From assembly GCA_005862285.1 (NCBI GenBank), contig SZXW01000009.1:42501-85258 (forward strand): a DNA stretch of 42,758 bases, written 5' to 3'. This DNA is from Chlorobium sp. (lineage in GTDB: Bacteria > Bacteroidota > Chlorobiia > Chlorobiales > Chlorobiaceae). Of this stretch, positions 1 to 9,239 are shown piece after piece; within the stretch, counting starts at the first letter, position 1; every line of letters starts with the position of its first letter. Under the pieces are notes generated by a model that was not told the DNA's origin, made no database searches, and saw only the letters and a program-made list of their open reading frames with translations. A program made the position numbers and the translations under genes.

Positions 1-109
1 TTTTCTCGATTACCCTGACCTGAAACCCTTTGTCCGTAAGCCTCTTTGCAGCTGTGAGGCCTGCAAGTCCGCCTCCGACAATCAAAACCGACTTTTTATC
101 ACTCGCCAT
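1..109 (-). CDS. FAD-dependent oxidoreductase / carotenoid-desaturase-like, N-terminus only
   Basis: The first 36 codons of a gene that runs off the left edge. They open with a lysine-bearing start, then a beta strand and the dinucleotide-binding motif VGGGLAGLTAAKRL, ending in a strand with an acidic residue (VRVIEK). This is the GxGxxG Rossmann fold of FAD-dependent amine-oxidase, phytoene-desaturase or protoporphyrinogen-oxidase-like enzymes. The start at 109 gives the fold its usual position close to the N-terminus. It is the last visible gene of a minus-strand run after recR, 51 bases downstream of it. The substrate cannot be told from this fragment; in a phototroph a carotenoid desaturase or related flavoprotein is plausible but is only an inference. 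Confidence 0.6.
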   Translation of the reverse strand, partial: MASDKKSVLIVGGGLAGLTAAKRLTDKGFQVRVIEK

Positions 110-160
110 TTTACAAATTGAATTGCTCTGTGCCATCACTCCTGTTGACACGAAATTATC

Positions 161-775
161 CTATATGGCCGACCGCCCCTCGAACGCCCTCGAAAGGGTC
201 GCCTCATCGACAAACTCGAGCTCGGCACCCACGGGAATGCCTCGCGCTATTTTGGTAACGGAAATGCCGAGAGGTTTGAGTAGTTTGCTGAGATAGAGGG
301 CTGTCGTTTCGCCTTCAACGGTAGGGTTCAGGGCAAGCACAACTTCGCGGACATCCTGGTGCTCACCGTCCCCGATGCGGACGATCAGTTCCTTTATCTT
401 GATATCGTCGGGCCCTATGCCGTCGAGAGGAGAAATCACCCCGTGCAGTACATGGTAAAGCCCTTTGTATAAACCTGTTTTTTCAAAAGCGAGCATATCG
501 ACCGGCGACTCGACCACGCAGATCACCGAGCGGTCGCGGCCTGTGCTGCGGCAGACCGGGCATGGATCGGTCTCCCTGTCCGTGACATTCTGGCAGACCG
601 AACACCGGATAACCTTGTCCTTGACGTCGAGCAGTGCCCCGGCAAGCTTCTCCGCCTCGCTCTTAGGCTCGTGCAGGACATGCATGGCAAGTCGCTGGGC
701 GGTCTTGCGGCCTATACCCGGCAGCTTGGCCAGCTCGTCTATGAGGGATTCAATCGCCGCCGAGGTATAACGCAT
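161..775 (-). CDS. recR: Recombination protein RecR
   Basis: RecR acts with RecF and RecO in recombinational repair of gaps, helping load RecA onto SSB-coated single-stranded DNA. The 204-residue length is normal for the family. Visible parts in order are a helix-hairpin-helix ([16 protein letters not shown], residues 15-30), a four-cysteine zinc finger (C58, C61, C72, C75) and a Toprim domain starting with ICVVESPVD. The C-terminus carries the conserved [18 protein letters not shown] segment. It lies 6 bases after ybaB on the same strand, the common ybaB-recR pairing, so the two are almost certainly cotranscribed. Confidence 0.97.
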   Translation of the reverse strand: MRYTSAAIESLIDELAKLPGIGRKTAQRLAMHVLHEPKSEAEKLAGALLDVKDKVIRCSVCQNVTDRETDPCPVCRSTGRDRSVICVVESPVDMLAFEKTGLYKGLYHVLHGVISPLDGIGPDDIKIKELIVRIGDGEHQDVREVVLALNPTVEGETTALYLSKLLKPLGISVTKIARGIPVGAELEFVDEATLSRAFEGRSAI

Positions 776-781
776 GGATGG

Positions 782-1117
782 CTATTTGCCGAGATTGAGA
801 TTCTTGAGCATGTCTGCCGGGTTCATCATGCCGCCCGCCGCCCGGGATATCTCTTCCTGGGCCAGCCGTGCCGATTCGTCGAGGGCGTTGTTCACGGCCG
901 CAAGCACGAGGTCCTGGACCATCTCGGCATCATCCATGATATCCGGATCGATTTTCAGGCTCAGCAGTTTCTGCTTGCCGCTGACGCTCACCTTCACCAT
1001 GCCGCCGCCCGCCTCTCCGTGGGCCACGATCTTTTCAAGCTGCTTCTGGACATCCTGCATCTTCTCCCCTGCCTGCTGGATCTGCTTCATCATATCACCG
1101 AAATTGGGCAATCCCAT
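782..1117 (-). CDS. ybaB: YbaB/EbfC family nucleoid-associated protein
   Basis: A 111-residue DNA-binding protein of the YbaB/EbfC family, which forms dimers and coats DNA. It opens with [20 protein letters not shown], has a long amphipathic helix and then the family's beta-rich core with [16 protein letters not shown]. An SD-like GGGAG sits about 7 bases upstream of the ATG at 1117, supporting the start. It sits between the transketolase half-gene (24 bases upstream) and recR (6 bases downstream). Adjacency to recR is the typical arrangement and points to a link with recombination or nucleoid structure. Confidence 0.95.
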   Translation of the reverse strand: MGLPNFGDMMKQIQQAGEKMQDVQKQLEKIVAHGEAGGGMVKVSVSGKQKLLSLKIDPDIMDDAEMVQDLVLAAVNNALDESARLAQEEISRAAGGMMNPADMLKNLNLGK

Positions 1118-1141
1118 ACGCTATCTCCCTGATAAATGTGG

Positions 1142-2125
1142 TTAGTTCTTCCTTCGCAGTGCGAGGTAGATCTTCTCGAGGATATCCTCCGTGGTAAGCT
1201 TGTATTTCTGCAGCAGCTCGTCCGGTTTTCCGGACTCGCCGAACTGGTCCTCGACACCGACCATCTCGATCGGCACGGGAATGTTCTTTGCGCAGACATG
1301 TGACACGGCATCACCGAGGCCATTGTAAATCTGGTGCTCTTCGGCGGTGACGATGGCGCCTGTGTCGTTTGCCGCGCGCACGATTGCAAGCGTATCGATC
1401 GGTTTGATGGTATGCATGTTGATCACCCTGACACCGACCCCTTCTTTCTCGAGAATACGGGCGGCTTCGAGGGCTTTCCATACCATGATGCCGCAGGCGA
1501 TAACCGTGACGTCCCGTCCCGGATGCAGCTCTATAGACTTTCCGATCTCGAACCCGTCCTCATCGAGCGTAAAGTCGGGTACGTTCGGCCTGCCGAAACG
1601 CAGGTATACCGGCCCTTCGTATTTTAAAATGGCTTTCGTGGCACGGATGGTTTCGCTGTAATCACACGGGACAACCACGGTCATCCTCGGAAGGCCGCGC
1701 ATGAGGCCGATATCCTCGAGGATCTGGTGGGTTGCACCGTCCTCGCCGAGCGTGAGCCCTGCATGGGAAGCGCAGATTTTCACATTGAGGTTTGAATAGC
1801 AGACCGACTGGCGGATCTGGTCGTACACCCTGCCGGTGGCGAATACCGCGAAACTTGCCGCGACCGGGATCTTGCCGGTGGTGGCCATGCCGGCAGCCAT
1901 CGAAACCATGTTAGCTTCGGCAATACCTGTCTGGAAAAAACGATTGGGGAATGCATCGCGAAAAAGATGCATGTTGAGCGAGCCTGTAAGGTCGGCGCAG
2001 AGCGCAACAACAGAAGGGTTTTCCCGGCCAATCTGAAGCAGAGCTTCGCCGAATCCGGTGCGGGTTGCCTTGCTGCCCCGCGAAACATATTGCGTACCAG
2101 CGGCCGCGATGTTATTTTCTCCCAT
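1142..2125 (-). CDS. Transketolase, C-terminal subunit
   Basis: A 327-residue protein matching the second half of transketolase: the pyrimidine-binding domain (from [17 protein letters not shown], with [15 protein letters not shown] and the [14 protein letters not shown] segment) and the C-terminal domain ([32 protein letters not shown]). Split transketolases need a separate N-terminal subunit carrying the diphosphate/Mg site; no such gene is seen here. The reaction is two-carbon ketol transfer in the pentose-phosphate pathway. The frame stays open upstream to 2203, but that extension overlaps the divergent rsmA start, so the ATG at 2125 is chosen; a GGAAG lies just before it with unusually short spacing. 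It probably leads a transcript with ybaB and recR. Confidence 0.9.
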   Translation of the reverse strand: MGENNIAAAGTQYVSRGSKATRTGFGEALLQIGRENPSVVALCADLTGSLNMHLFRDAFPNRFFQTGIAEANMVSMAAGMATTGKIPVAASFAVFATGRVYDQIRQSVCYSNLNVKICASHAGLTLGEDGATHQILEDIGLMRGLPRMTVVVPCDYSETIRATKAILKYEGPVYLRFGRPNVPDFTLDEDGFEIGKSIELHPGRDVTVIACGIMVWKALEAARILEKEGVGVRVINMHTIKPIDTLAIVRAANDTGAIVTAEEHQIYNGLGDAVSHVCAKNIPVPIEMVGVEDQFGESGKPDELLQKYKLTTEDILEKIYLALRRKN

Positions 2126-2196
2126 TACTTCCAGAATAACTTTAATTAAGAAAAACACTTCCGCCCGGCAGCCACGCTGAGGAAACCCCGGACACA

Positions 2197-2994
2197 ATGA
2201 CAAAAGTTGAATATAAGCATACTGAAATAGCGGCGAAAAAAAAACTCGGCCAGAATTTTCTTACCGATCGCAACATCACAAAAAAAATCGTTGCCGCCGG
2301 CGTCGCTGTACCCGATGACAATATTCTCGAGATCGGGCCGGGGTTCGGAGCACTTACCAGGGAAATCGCCGAAATTTGCCCGTCGTTCACGGTAGTCGAA
2401 AAAGACCCGGCTCTCGCGGAATTCATCCGGAGCGAATACCCGCAGCTGAAAGTGATCGAGTCCGATTTCCTCGCCATCGATCTTGAGCCCCTCGCAGCGC
2501 AAAAATCTCTGAAGGTATACGGCAACATCCCCTACTCGATCACCTCGCCGATTCTCTTCAGGCTGCTTGACAACCGCAGGTACTTCAGCTCGGCCGTCCT
2601 GATGATGCAGCTCGAAGTTGCAAAAAGGATCGTTGCGAAACCCGGCACGAAGGATTACGGAATCCTCGCGGTGCAGATGCAGACCTTCTGCGACATCGAT
2701 TACCTGTTCAAGGTCGGGCGCAAGGTTTTCCGGCCTGAACCCCGGGTGGACAGTGCCGTAATCAGGATAACGCCGAAAAAAAACGATCCTCTCGATGATG
2801 CGGACGGTTTCAGGCGGTTCGTTCGCATCGCCTTCCACCAGCGCAGGAAAACGCTGCTGAACAACCTCAGGGAATCATACGATACCTCCGGCATTGACAG
2901 CGATATCCTGAAACTCCGCGCCGAAGCGCTCACGGTCGTCGAGCTTCTGCAGCTATTCGGCAGACTGATGCCGGTTCAGCGGAAAGAGACATGA
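2197..2994 (+). CDS. rsmA: 16S rRNA dimethyladenosine transferase RsmA/KsgA
   Basis: RsmA dimethylates two adjacent adenosines near the 3' end of 16S rRNA during late small-subunit assembly, using S-adenosylmethionine. The 265-residue protein has the family start [15 protein letters not shown], the SAM-binding motif LEIGPGFG (residues 44-51), an acidic residue at the end of beta-2 (VVEKD), and the catalytic NIPY motif (110-113). The C-terminal helical domain includes the conserved [12 protein letters not shown] stretch. It is divergent from the transketolase half-gene and shares its short promoter region. Confidence 0.97.
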   Translation: MTKVEYKHTEIAAKKKLGQNFLTDRNITKKIVAAGVAVPDDNILEIGPGFGALTREIAEICPSFTVVEKDPALAEFIRSEYPQLKVIESDFLAIDLEPLAAQKSLKVYGNIPYSITSPILFRLLDNRRYFSSAVLMMQLEVAKRIVAKPGTKDYGILAVQMQTFCDIDYLFKVGRKVFRPEPRVDSAVIRITPKKNDPLDDADGFRRFVRIAFHQRRKTLLNNLRESYDTSGIDSDILKLRAEALTVVELLQLFGRLMPVQRKET

Positions 2995-3100
2995 AAAGCC
3001 CTCTTTTGCCGGTATTCATGCTCGTTTACATCGACTTTCCGGCCTTCATGCCTGCAGGGCAAAACCCGCTTCAGATAAAGAGTTAATCGGAGAGTGCAAA

Positions 3101-3217
3101 ATGATTCATTGCGCCAAACTGTATTTTTTCTTAACATGGGGTTTTAAACAAAAAAAGAAAGCTATTTCTGTTCATGCTTTTCAGCTACGACACCACCCTT
3201 TCTTGTGTTCTGACTGA
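3101..3217 (+). CDS. Possible 38-residue leader ORF ahead of the propionate operon
   Basis: A small open frame in the 269-base gap between rsmA and the propionyl-CoA synthetase gene. A GGAG sits 8 bases before its ATG, a better SD than most genes nearby have. The peptide is basic and aromatic (MIHCAKLYFFLTWGFKQKKK at its start), ending 46 bases before the next gene. It resembles no family I recognise. It could be a regulatory leader peptide, a small membrane-associated protein, or chance. Only the SD and position support it. Confidence 0.25.
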   Translation: MIHCAKLYFFLTWGFKQKKKAISVHAFQLRHHPFLCSD

Positions 3218-3263
3218 TCGACTTTCCCTTTTTCTTCATTAACTTTTTCAGGGGATCACTCGC

Positions 3264-5159
3264 ATGCCGCAATCTTTCAATTCCGTTTATCAGGAGTCCA
3301 TCCAGAATCCCGAACAATTCTGGGCAGAGGCCGCAGAAAACCTACACTGGTACAAAAAATGGAACAGGGCGCTTGATACAAGCAACCCTCCGTTTTACCG
3401 CTGGTTTGCCGGCGGCATGACCAACACGTGCTATAACGCGCTTGACCGGCATGTCGACGAAGGAAGGGGCAACCAGACTGCGCTCATTTACGACAGCCCG
3501 GTAACCGGTTCGAAAAATCGGTACACCTACCGCGAGTTCCGCGACATCGTGGCGCTCTTTGCGGGAGCCCTGCAGTCAAGAGGAGTGCGCAAAGGCGACC
3601 GCGTCATCATCTATATGCCCATGATCCCCGAAGCGGTCATCGCCATGCTCGCCTGCGCGAGGCTCGGCGCCATCCACTCGGTTGTGTTCGGCGGTTTCGC
3701 ATCCCACGAGCTTGCCGTGAGGATCGACGACTGCAAACCTAAAATCATCATATCCGCATCCTGCGGCATCGAGCACAACAAGGTCATCGACTACAAAAGG
3801 CTGCTCGACTTCGCCATCGAACTCGCGCACTTCAAGCCTGAAATCTGTATCATCAAGCAGCGCGACCAGCTGAAGGCCGAACTGAACGAAGAGCGCGACC
3901 TCACCTGGAACCAGTCGCTGCTCGGCGCCGAACCTGTGCAGTGCGTCCCCGTAGAATCATCCGATCCACTCTATATCCTTTATACTTCAGGAACCACCGG
4001 ACAGCCTAAGGGCATCGTGCGCGACAACGGCGGCCACATGGTGGCCCTGCAGTGGTCCATGAAGAACGTATACAACATCGAGCCCGGCGAGGTTTTCTGG
4101 GCGGCCAGCGACGTCGGCTGGGTCGTCGGCCACTCCTATATCGTCTACGCACCGCTGCTCCACGGCTGTACCACCCTCCTCTTTGAAGGTAAACCCGTCG
4201 GCACTCCCGACCCCGGAACCTACTGGAGGATCATCAGTGAATACAACGTCTCGGCGCTCTTTACCGCCCCTACCGCCTTCAGGGCAATCAAGAAGGAAGA
4301 CCCGAACGGCAACTACATCAAACATTACGACCTCTCGAATTTCCGCACCCTCTTCCTTGCCGGTGAACGGGCCGACCCCGATACGGTCAGATGGGCCGAA
4401 GAAAAACTGAAGGTGCCGGTCGTCGACCACTGGTGGCAGACAGAAACCGGATGGGCGATTGCGGCAAACTGCCAGGGAATAGAACCCGGACCGATCAAAT
4501 ACGGTTCAGCTTCGCGTGCCGTGCCTGGCTATAACGTGCAGGTTGTCAACTCCGAGCTCCAGGAGCTTCCTCCGGGCCAGATGGGCGACATCGTCATCAA
4601 GCTTCCGCTGCCGCCGGCAACCATGCTGACGCTTTGGAAAGCGGACAAACGTTTCGAGGAAAGCTACATGACGCAGTTCCCCGGCTACTACCAGACCAGC
4701 GACGCCGGCTATATCGACGAGGACGGCTATATCTACATCATGTCTCGTACTGACGACGTCATTAACGTTGCAGGCCACAGGCTCTCGACGGGATCAATCG
4801 AAGGGGCGCTCTGCGAGCACCCGGACGTTGCCGAAAGTGCCGTCATCGGTGTGCACGACGACCTGAAGGGACAGGTCCCGCTCGGATTCCTTGTGCTTAA
4901 GTTCAACGTCGACACGCCGCACAACCAGATCATCAAGCATGTCATCGAGTATGTTCGTGAGAACATAGGGCCTGTCGCCTCGTTCAAGAATGCGGTCATC
5001 GTCAACCGCCTGCCGAAAACCCGGTCAGGCAAGATCCTTCGTGGAACCATGCGCAAGATTGCCAACGGCGAGGAGTACACCATGCCTGCCACTATCGACG
5101 ATCCGGCGATCCTCGACGAGATAACGGAAGCACTGAAGACGATCGGTTACGGCAAATGA
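3264..5159 (+). CDS. prpE: Propionyl-CoA synthetase (PrpE/ACSS3-type acyl-CoA synthetase)
   Basis: An ANL-superfamily enzyme that activates a short-chain acid to its CoA thioester through an acyl-AMP. The 631-residue protein has the N-terminal ACS domain with the FYRWFAGGMTNTCYNALDRH signature typical of PrpE/ACSS3 rather than Acs. It also has the ATP-binding P-loop YTSGTTGQPKG (from residue 240), the A5-like DHWWQTETGW, and the C-terminal KTRSGKILRG with catalytic K590. Propionate is the likely substrate because the next five genes form the methylmalonyl-CoA route; acetate remains possible. A CAGGGG lies about 10 bases before the ATG. It heads a six-gene same-strand operon, with the epimerase 28 bases downstream. 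Confidence 0.9.
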   Translation: MPQSFNSVYQESIQNPEQFWAEAAENLHWYKKWNRALDTSNPPFYRWFAGGMTNTCYNALDRHVDEGRGNQTALIYDSPVTGSKNRYTYREFRDIVALFAGALQSRGVRKGDRVIIYMPMIPEAVIAMLACARLGAIHSVVFGGFASHELAVRIDDCKPKIIISASCGIEHNKVIDYKRLLDFAIELAHFKPEICIIKQRDQLKAELNEERDLTWNQSLLGAEPVQCVPVESSDPLYILYTSGTTGQPKGIVRDNGGHMVALQWSMKNVYNIEPGEVFWAASDVGWVVGHSYIVYAPLLHGCTTLLFEGKPVGTPDPGTYWRIISEYNVSALFTAPTAFRAIKKEDPNGNYIKHYDLSNFRTLFLAGERADPDTVRWAEEKLKVPVVDHWWQTETGWAIAANCQGIEPGPIKYGSASRAVPGYNVQVVNSELQELPPGQMGDIVIKLPLPPATMLTLWKADKRFEESYMTQFPGYYQTSDAGYIDEDGYIYIMSRTDDVINVAGHRLSTGSIEGALCEHPDVAESAVIGVHDDLKGQVPLGFLVLKFNVDTPHNQIIKHVIEYVRENIGPVASFKNAVIVNRLPKTRSGKILRGTMRKIANGEEYTMPATIDDPAILDEITEALKTIGYGK

Positions 5160-5187
5160 GCTTGTAAACTGCAATAATGAAGAAAAC

Positions 5188-5595
5188 ATGATCAAAAAGA
5201 TAGACCATATCGCCATTGCCGTCCAGAACCTCGAAACCGCACTCGAGACGTTCAGGAACGTTCTCGGGTGCGACCCGGGCTCGATCCGGGTAGAGGAGGT
5301 GCCGTCCGAAAACGTCCGGGTGGCATTCATCCCCGTCGGGGATTCGAAAATCGAACTTCTCGAACCCATGAGCGAGGAGAGCCCGATTTCGAAATTCCTC
5401 GCCAAAAACGGCGACGGCATGCACCATATCGCCCTCGAGACGAGCGATATCGCAGATGAGGTGGAACGCCTCGAATCACAGGGTGTCCAGACGCTCGGAC
5501 AGCCGAAAGAGGGGGCGGGAGGTAAAAAAATCGTCTTCCTCCACCCGAAACAGACAAACAGGGTGCTCCTTGAATTTGCCCAGAAAAAACATTAA
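5188..5595 (+). CDS. mce: Methylmalonyl-CoA epimerase
   Basis: A 135-residue vicinal-oxygen-chelate (glyoxalase-fold) protein that interconverts (S)- and (R)-methylmalonyl-CoA, linking the carboxylase to the mutase. The two beta-alpha-beta-beta-beta units start at KKIDHIAIAVQNLE (metal ligand H7) and DGMHHIALETSDI. The final strand NRVLLEFAQ carries the conserved glutamate. The family's IELLEP and GGKKIVFLHPK segments are present and the length is typical. A GAAG precedes the ATG. Its place between prpE and the carboxyltransferase supports the call. Confidence 0.95.
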   Translation: MIKKIDHIAIAVQNLETALETFRNVLGCDPGSIRVEEVPSENVRVAFIPVGDSKIELLEPMSEESPISKFLAKNGDGMHHIALETSDIADEVERLESQGVQTLGQPKEGAGGKKIVFLHPKQTNRVLLEFAQKKH

Positions 5596-5623
5596 GTAAA
5601 TCGAGACAAAGCAACTTCAGCCA

Positions 5624-7429
5624 GTGAAACATTTTTATCTTCCCTTCGAGAAAAAAGAAGGATTCAGTTACACCCGGGAAAGCATCGAACAGCTTTCAGA
5701 ATACGAAAAATACCAGCTCTCCTACCACCCCGAACGCCCCAGACATCTCGACTATCTCACCGTCTTCGACAACGTTCAGGAGTGCCTGAAAAACGATGAG
5801 CACGGAAGCTGCATCATCCAGACCCACCGGGCCACGCTGCGCGAAGGGGACATGGAATTCCCGGTCATGCTGATCGGCCAGCAGTCCGCACCGACCTCCA
5901 ATTTCAAGGAGCTGCATCAGCTCATGAAAAATCCTGATCTCATCAGGAAGTGGAACCAGGGCATGCCGACTCCGGCTGCTTTCGAAAAAGCGATCGGTGC
6001 TATTGCGCTGGCTGAAGAAGAAAACCGCACGATCATCACGGTTGTCGATACGGCCGGAGCCGATCCGACCGAAGAATCGGAGGGAGGCGGAATCGCCTGG
6101 AAGATAGGGCGCTGCATGCAGGCACTTGCCGAATCCTCCGTTCCCACCTTATCGGTCATCATCAACCGCGGATGCAGCGGAGGCGCTATTGCCCTGACAG
6201 GATGCGATGCCGTGCTCGCGATGGAATACTCAACCTATCTCGTGATCTCCCCCGAAGCCTGCTCTTCCATCCTTTTCCGTACAAGAGACAAGGCGAACCT
6301 CGCAGCGGAGATTTCGCAGATCACCGCAAGGGAAGCCCTGAAAAACGGTATCGTCGATGATCTGATTCTCGAGAACGAGGGACCGGCCCATCATTTCCCG
6401 GAACCTGCAAAACAATCGTTCAAGGAAGTCCTTCTGCAATGGATCGACAAGATGAACCGGACCCCGAAAAACGAGATTTTCCGGAAAAGGCTGGAACGGT
6501 GGTCCAAAATCGGTAAGTGGGATACCTTGAGCGAAGATGAAATCCTTTCATTCGAGAAACAAGTTTCCCTCTTCATCCCGAAACCCAAAAATGTGCTTTT
6601 CGTTGCACGCCACAGGAAATGCATCGACGGAGCCGGCAAGAGGAAGCTCGATCCGGTGCTTTACACGAAGCTTTTCAATGACAATTTTGTCTGCGAAACC
6701 TGCGGGCACCGTTATGTAAGGCTCTCTGCACATGACTATATCTCTTTCATCCTCGACAAGGACTCATTCCGCGAACATCCCGAAACGCGCTACATCGTTG
6801 ACAGGGATATCCTGAACTTCCCTGATTATGCGGACAAGATTGTCGAAGCAAGGCAAAAAACCGGCGCCGCATCCTCTTTCCTGACCGGTGATGCGACAAT
6901 CGACGGCAAACCGGTGGTATTCTGTGCTACAAACTTCAACTTCCTCGGCGGTTCCTTCTGTATGTCCACCGCGGAAAAGGTCTTCCGTGCCTGCCGTATC
7001 GCCATCGAACGACAGACCCCACTCATCATCCAGGCTACCGGCGGTGGTGCAAGAATGCATGAAGGATGCTCCTCGATGGTCGGCCTCCCGAAAGTGCATG
7101 TCGCTATATCGAGCGTTGAAAAGGCAGGCCTGCCGGTTATCACGATCATTACGGACCCTACACTCGGCGGGGTTGCAATCGGCATGGCTTCACGAGGAAT
7201 AAAGCTTTTCGAACACAATGCCGGCAATATCGGTTTTTCAGGAAAACGTGTCATCGAACAGTACACCGGCAAACCAACGACGAAGGATTTCCAGACAACC
7301 TGGTGGCTCCAGCAGAAAGGGTTTGTCGAAAATACCGCTCGGCCATGGGATATGCGGGAGGAGATCCTCGGCATCATAAAATCTCACGAATCCAGACTCG
7401 ATTCGAAACAAGAACTGCAGCAAGCATAA
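5624..7429 (+). CDS. Fused AccA-AccD-type acyl-CoA carboxyltransferase (probable propionyl-CoA carboxylase CT subunit)
   Basis: A 601-residue carboxyltransferase that would move CO2 from carboxybiotin to an acyl-CoA. Residues about 100-290 resemble the AccA (alpha) subunit: GCSGGAIAL at 183-191 and YSTYLVISPEACSSILF. Residues about 330-590 resemble AccD (beta): CETCGH at 357-362, GGGARMHEG from 473, and TDPTLGGVAIGMASRG. PccB-type enzymes and known AccD-AccA fusions carry the beta-like half first, so the order here is reversed. The AccD zinc ribbon normally has two CxxC pairs; here the first reads CIDG (C333, G336), leaving three cysteines, with H330 a possible fourth ligand. The start is GTG with no clear SD. 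Biotin carboxylase and BCCP genes are absent from the operon. Propionyl-CoA specificity is inferred from the neighbours. Confidence 0.85.
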   Translation: MKHFYLPFEKKEGFSYTRESIEQLSEYEKYQLSYHPERPRHLDYLTVFDNVQECLKNDEHGSCIIQTHRATLREGDMEFPVMLIGQQSAPTSNFKELHQLMKNPDLIRKWNQGMPTPAAFEKAIGAIALAEEENRTIITVVDTAGADPTEESEGGGIAWKIGRCMQALAESSVPTLSVIINRGCSGGAIALTGCDAVLAMEYSTYLVISPEACSSILFRTRDKANLAAEISQITAREALKNGIVDDLILENEGPAHHFPEPAKQSFKEVLLQWIDKMNRTPKNEIFRKRLERWSKIGKWDTLSEDEILSFEKQVSLFIPKPKNVLFVARHRKCIDGAGKRKLDPVLYTKLFNDNFVCETCGHRYVRLSAHDYISFILDKDSFREHPETRYIVDRDILNFPDYADKIVEARQKTGAASSFLTGDATIDGKPVVFCATNFNFLGGSFCMSTAEKVFRACRIAIERQTPLIIQATGGGARMHEGCSSMVGLPKVHVAISSVEKAGLPVITIITDPTLGGVAIGMASRGIKLFEHNAGNIGFSGKRVIEQYTGKPTTKDFQTTWWLQQKGFVENTARPWDMREEILGIIKSHESRLDSKQELQQA

Positions 7430-7463
7430 CCATCGTCAAGCAAAAAAAACACAATAAACGATC

Positions 7464-9239
7464 ATGACCAACACTCTTCCTGATTCCCTGTTTCAGGAAT
7501 TCCCAGCGGTGAGCCGGAACGAATGGAAAACAAGGGCAACGGCAGAGCTCAAGGATACACCCTACGAAAAAATCGTATGGAAAACCCCGGACGGTTTCGA
7601 GCTCGAACCATGGTACTCACGTGAAGAAAAACGGAACTTTCTTCTGATACCTCCCGGAAAGTCTGCAAATTCCTGGATTAACTGCCGCCTGATAAACGTG
7701 ACCGATCCCGCTGCGGCAAACAGCGCTGCAATTAAAAGCATCTCTGCGGACGTTTCCGCAATCGAGTTCTGCATAACCAACCCGTCACACTGCTCACCTG
7801 AAAACCTGGCCATACTGCTTTCGGGCATCGAGCTGCAGGCATTGCCCGTTTATTTCTCCGGCAACCTGCCTCCTGCAGATGAACTGCTCGCGGTGCTTGC
7901 CTCGATCGAAGGATTCAGTGCGAACGAAGGCGGAATCATAGGTGCACTCTCTCCCGTTTCACAGGAAATGGATGCCGCTTACGGCAAATGGCTGGAAACA
8001 CTCCCAGCGTTCAGAATCTTTACGGTCGATACGCTTCCATTCCATGAACAGGGTTCCACACCCTCGCAGGAAATCGCCCTTGCGCTGGCCGGTGCGAGCG
8101 ACATGTTAAACCGCTTCACTGAAACAGGCATTGCTGCCGACCGGATCGTTTCTGCAATGGAAATCATCCTGCCTGTTGGAACAAGCCATTTTACCGAACT
8201 TGCCAAGCCCCGTGCTCTGCGCTATCTGCTCGGGCACCTGGTGAAGGCTTACGGGGCGGATCCCGGAGCGCTTCCACGCCTTTTCGCAAAAACATCCGGA
8301 CGCGCCATTTCCCTGCTTGATCCGTTTACCAACGTTCTGCGGCTTACTACCGAAGCGGTTTCGGCAATCCTCGGCGGATACGGAACGCTTCAGATCGTCC
8401 CTTTCGACAACGGGCTGTCGGTCGAAAACGACACTGCGGAACGCATCACGGGAAACATCCATCTGATCCTGCGGAGCGAAGCTGCCCTCGACCATGTCAT
8501 CGACCCGGCGGCAGGTTCGAATTATATCGAGACCCTCACCAGCAAACTCGCCGCATCGGCCTGGGACACTTTCAGGAAAATCGAGGCAGAGGGAGGACTG
8601 AATGCCGCCCTTGAAAGCGGCATGATCAACGCCATGCTTGCCGAAGCTGCCGCTGCTGAGAAAAAACAGCTGGGCAACCGCAAAAAGACCCTGATCGGTG
8701 TGAACCGCTATCCCTGGCCGCTTACCCCGGAACAGCAGGAAAACATCGAAACGCTGGAAACAATAATTGGCTCAGGAATAAAAACAAGTGCAACCGCATC
8801 CTGGGAGCTTCTGCGTTTGAAAACGCTCGCCCGGGCAGAAAAAAGCGGCCGGTGTCCTTCGGTACTCATCTGGACGCACGGTGACCCCGGCATCAGTTTA
8901 AGGCAGGCGGCTTTCTGCGAAGACTTTTTCAAATGCGGAGGTTTTTCGATCGATGGCACGACTTCCCTGCCGGTTGAAGAAGGATCATATATCTCCTCCC
9001 TGCAGCTGAACCCCGATATCGTGGTGCTCTGCATCGCTGACAAGGATCCGGTACCTGTCGCCGAATCAATCTGCAGCACCCTCCAGCGCCTTCAGCCGGG
9101 CATCATTGTGGTCATGGCCGGCAGGCCCCCGCAGGGACATGAAAAACTCCTCGAAGCCGGCCTCGACAGCTTCGTCTATACCGGCGTAAATGTCAGGGAT
9201 ATGCTCGAAACTTATCAACATAAAACCGGAGTGCAATGA
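7464..9239 (+). CDS. mutA: Methylmalonyl-CoA mutase, small (beta) subunit
   Basis: The non-catalytic partner of the heterodimeric B12-dependent mutase that interconverts (R)-methylmalonyl-CoA and succinyl-CoA. The 591-residue protein has a diverged TIM-barrel (family-typical [20 protein letters not shown] and VGVNRYPWP-like segments) and a C-terminal flavodoxin-like domain. The cobalamin motif DxHxxG is missing there ([14 protein letters not shown] in its place), as expected for a small subunit. Its last four bases overlap the start of mutB (ATGA), implying translational coupling and a 1:1 complex. It lies 34 bases after the carboxyltransferase. Confidence 0.93.
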   Translation: MTNTLPDSLFQEFPAVSRNEWKTRATAELKDTPYEKIVWKTPDGFELEPWYSREEKRNFLLIPPGKSANSWINCRLINVTDPAAANSAAIKSISADVSAIEFCITNPSHCSPENLAILLSGIELQALPVYFSGNLPPADELLAVLASIEGFSANEGGIIGALSPVSQEMDAAYGKWLETLPAFRIFTVDTLPFHEQGSTPSQEIALALAGASDMLNRFTETGIAADRIVSAMEIILPVGTSHFTELAKPRALRYLLGHLVKAYGADPGALPRLFAKTSGRAISLLDPFTNVLRLTTEAVSAILGGYGTLQIVPFDNGLSVENDTAERITGNIHLILRSEAALDHVIDPAAGSNYIETLTSKLAASAWDTFRKIEAEGGLNAALESGMINAMLAEAAAAEKKQLGNRKKTLIGVNRYPWPLTPEQQENIETLETIIGSGIKTSATASWELLRLKTLARAEKSGRCPSVLIWTHGDPGISLRQAAFCEDFFKCGGFSIDGTTSLPVEEGSYISSLQLNPDIVVLCIADKDPVPVAESICSTLQRLQPGIIVVMAGRPPQGHEKLLEAGLDSFVYTGVNVRDMLETYQHKTGVQ

